A stretch of DNA of 64,000 nucleotides, taken from positions 3,458-67,457 of the forward strand of contig NW_003101638.1 of NCBI RefSeq assembly GCF_000003855.2. Direction: 5' to 3'. Source of the DNA: Blastomyces gilchristii SLH14081. Lineage: Eukaryota; Ascomycota; Eurotiomycetes; Onygenales; Ajellomycetaceae. Positions 62,725 through 64,000 of this stretch are shown one piece after another (the first letter of the stretch is position 1; each line of letters starts with the position of its first letter). A program made the translations under genes and the position numbers. Below the pieces are notes generated by a model. That model worked only from the letters and a program-made list of their open reading frames with translations, ran no database searches and was not told the DNA's origin.

Positions 62725-63370
62725 CATAACAACTATAAAATCAGTATATGTCAAGGTCTGACTGAGCCTTTGATCCCTGTACAGTGAGATATATTAAATC
62801 TAGTTTTAATATCTCAATATTCAATAGATTCTGTAAGAGATTGAGAACAGTAATATAAGATTTCTATTGAATTTAAGAATTAACTCTATATTAATATAAT
62901 CATTGACAAAGTCTTCTATTTTAAGATATAAATAATCAGTTTCTCTACATCCTGCTGACAATATTTATATTATTATATAGAAACAGACTTATATTCTCTA
63001 TAATATCAAGACTCTGAAGAGGAAAAGTCTTGATAGAAGATATACAGTAGTATATATCTTAGCAGTTTCTATCTCATTCTTCTGCAGCAGTTAATGCAAA
63101 AAAAAAAGATCTTAGAAATAGTTTTTTACTTCTCTTGAAAAAGTAAGATATTTTTCTCTGAGTTTTATACAATATTCTTACAAAGAATTAAAAACAGAGC
63201 TGTTTTCTATCATAATTTCATATTCTTTTAAGTAAGAATTACTTTTTCAGTGACTAAAGAGCTTTCATTAATACTTAATTCTTTTTTACACTCTTTATTA
63301 ACTGATTTGAGTTGCACACTTATTGTGTGAGAAGAATTGAATGATTTAGAATAAAATTAAATAGTTTTAA
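62725..63370. other. AT-rich stretch without recognisable features
   Basis: No frame longer than about 60 codons and no terminal repeats seen. It may be the LTR or leader of the element whose coding frame starts near 63754. Confidence 0.4.
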
Positions 63371-63558
63371 TCAATTTCTCTGCAAAAAATTGATTTATTT
63401 TTTGTCAGTTTTTCTCTCAAAAACTGTCATATTATCTGATTTATTATCAATTGATATCATACTTTTCCTCACTGTATTCTAAGAAAGAGATTGTAAAGAT
63501 TTTATTGATTTATCTTAAAAATCAATTTTAGTTTATTAGATTCTCTTCAAAAATCTAA
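63371..63558. repeat. Cluster of four short perfect hairpins
   Basis: Stems: TCAATTT/AAATTGA (63371-63393), CAGTTTTT/AAAAACTG (63406-63426), ATTGATTT/AAATCAAT (63504-63526) and TTAGATT/AATCTAA (63536-63558). Stems are 7-8 bp and loops 5-9 bases, most with a TCT-containing centre. Confidence 0.75.
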
Positions 63559-63625
63559 TCTAGTTACTGAACTAGTGTGAAAAAAATCAGGTGTTTTATA
63601 TATAAAAGTCTTTTATTCTTTTTTT

Positions 63626-63749
63626 GAAACAGTCTAATCAACTTTTCAATTGAAAACAGACTTAGAAATCTCTTAATTAAAACAGTCTGATCAACTTTTC
63701 AAAAGATTTCAATATATATCTTAATTGAAACAGTCTGATCAACTTTTCA
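63626..63749. repeat. Three-copy ~50-bp tandem repeat
   Basis: The core aaacagtctratcaactttt occurs at 63626, 63679 and 63727, the second and third each preceded by tcttaatt. Spacing is 53 and 48 bases. Confidence 0.88.
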
Positions 63750-63753
63750 TTGA

Positions 63754-64000
63754 GTGAGAATAATAAGTTCAAAAATACACTTAGTTAATGTGAAAAAAGA
63801 TGCTTTCTCAAATACTATTCCTGAGATTGAAATTCTGAAGAGAAGAAAGAAAGAAGAAATAGAGAAATAACAAGTTCTTGAAATACAGAAACTTGAAAAA
63901 GTAAGCAAGATTCTTGAAAAGCAGTGTCTGAGTGAGATAAATGAAGAAGTTCTATTAATTCTTCATACTCAGGCTAGACAACTACAGAAGATGATCAAGT
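63754..64000 (+). pseudogene. Start of a coiled-coil reading frame leaving the window
   Basis: A frame with one TAA (about 63868) runs to the window end. PEIEILKRRKKEEIEK is followed by QVLEIQKLEKVSKILEKQ and LHTQARQLQKMIK. It is heptad-like and highly charged. Position after a hairpin- and repeat-rich leader, and the coil, fit the N-terminus of a retrotransposon gag, but no diagnostic motif falls inside the window. Confidence 0.4.

Overview
The window looks like a filamentous ascomycete (Pezizomycotina) chromosome segment. It is about 56 kb of nested, mutated transposable elements (roughly 5.9-62.1 kb) between two small blocks of ordinary base composition (about 0.6-5.8 kb and 62.1-62.7 kb). 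The host is inferred from the element types: chromovirus-like Ty3/gypsy elements, a hAT element, a pogo/Fot1-type element and a LINE with EN, RT and RNase H domains, all with C-to-T decay of the repeat-induced-point-mutation kind. I see no intact host gene, rRNA gene, functional tRNA or CRISPR array. Two N runs (15332-15431, 52402-52522) show a draft assembly.

The nest can be unwound because most insertions keep target-site duplications (TSDs). The outermost element is a pogo-like transposon (P; N-terminal coding at 14220-14491, remainder at 60332-61870). Its reading frame is cut by a 5.8-kb hAT element (H1, 14500-60323, TSD gatataag). H1 holds a 506-bp non-autonomous hAT derivative (MITE-a, 15477-37671). 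MITE-a holds a second hAT copy (H2, 15824-37504, TSD attatgat). H2 holds a gypsy chromovirus (G1, 19683-35179, TSD ctcta), and G1 holds another gypsy element (G2, 25073-33313). That is six levels. H1 also received MITE-b (37688-38192), a 5'-truncated LINE (41181-52531), a second-family gypsy (G4, 52627-58211) and a SINE (59448-59825). The LINE in turn holds a 1.07-kb tRNA-headed SINE (42105-43174), MITE-c (45299-45804) and gypsy G3 (46204-51889). To the left, another 506-bp MITE (5884-14082) is split by gypsy R1 (6156-13843). After removing insertions, H1 and H2 come to about 5.8 kb each and the two split MITEs to exactly 506 bp each, which supports the reconstruction.

All coding regions are broken, mostly by TGA in place of TGG and by TAA/TAG in place of CAA/CAG. 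The two G2 LTRs, identical when inserted, differ at 19 positions. All are C:G-to-T:A transitions: 11 in CpG, 6 in CpC, 2 in CpA and none in CpT context. That differs from the CpA preference of classical Neurospora RIP and is the most interesting observation here, together with the LINE/SINE tail sharing and the extra open frames outside gag-pol in three gypsy families and in the hAT element.

The left block (623-5875) and right block (62091-62350) keep CpG and G/C runs. The left block has one recognisable gene fragment; the right has a 43-codon ORF. The last 1.3 kb (62.7-64 kb) is again AT-rich, with hairpins, a tandem repeat and the start of a coiled-coil reading frame that leaves the window.
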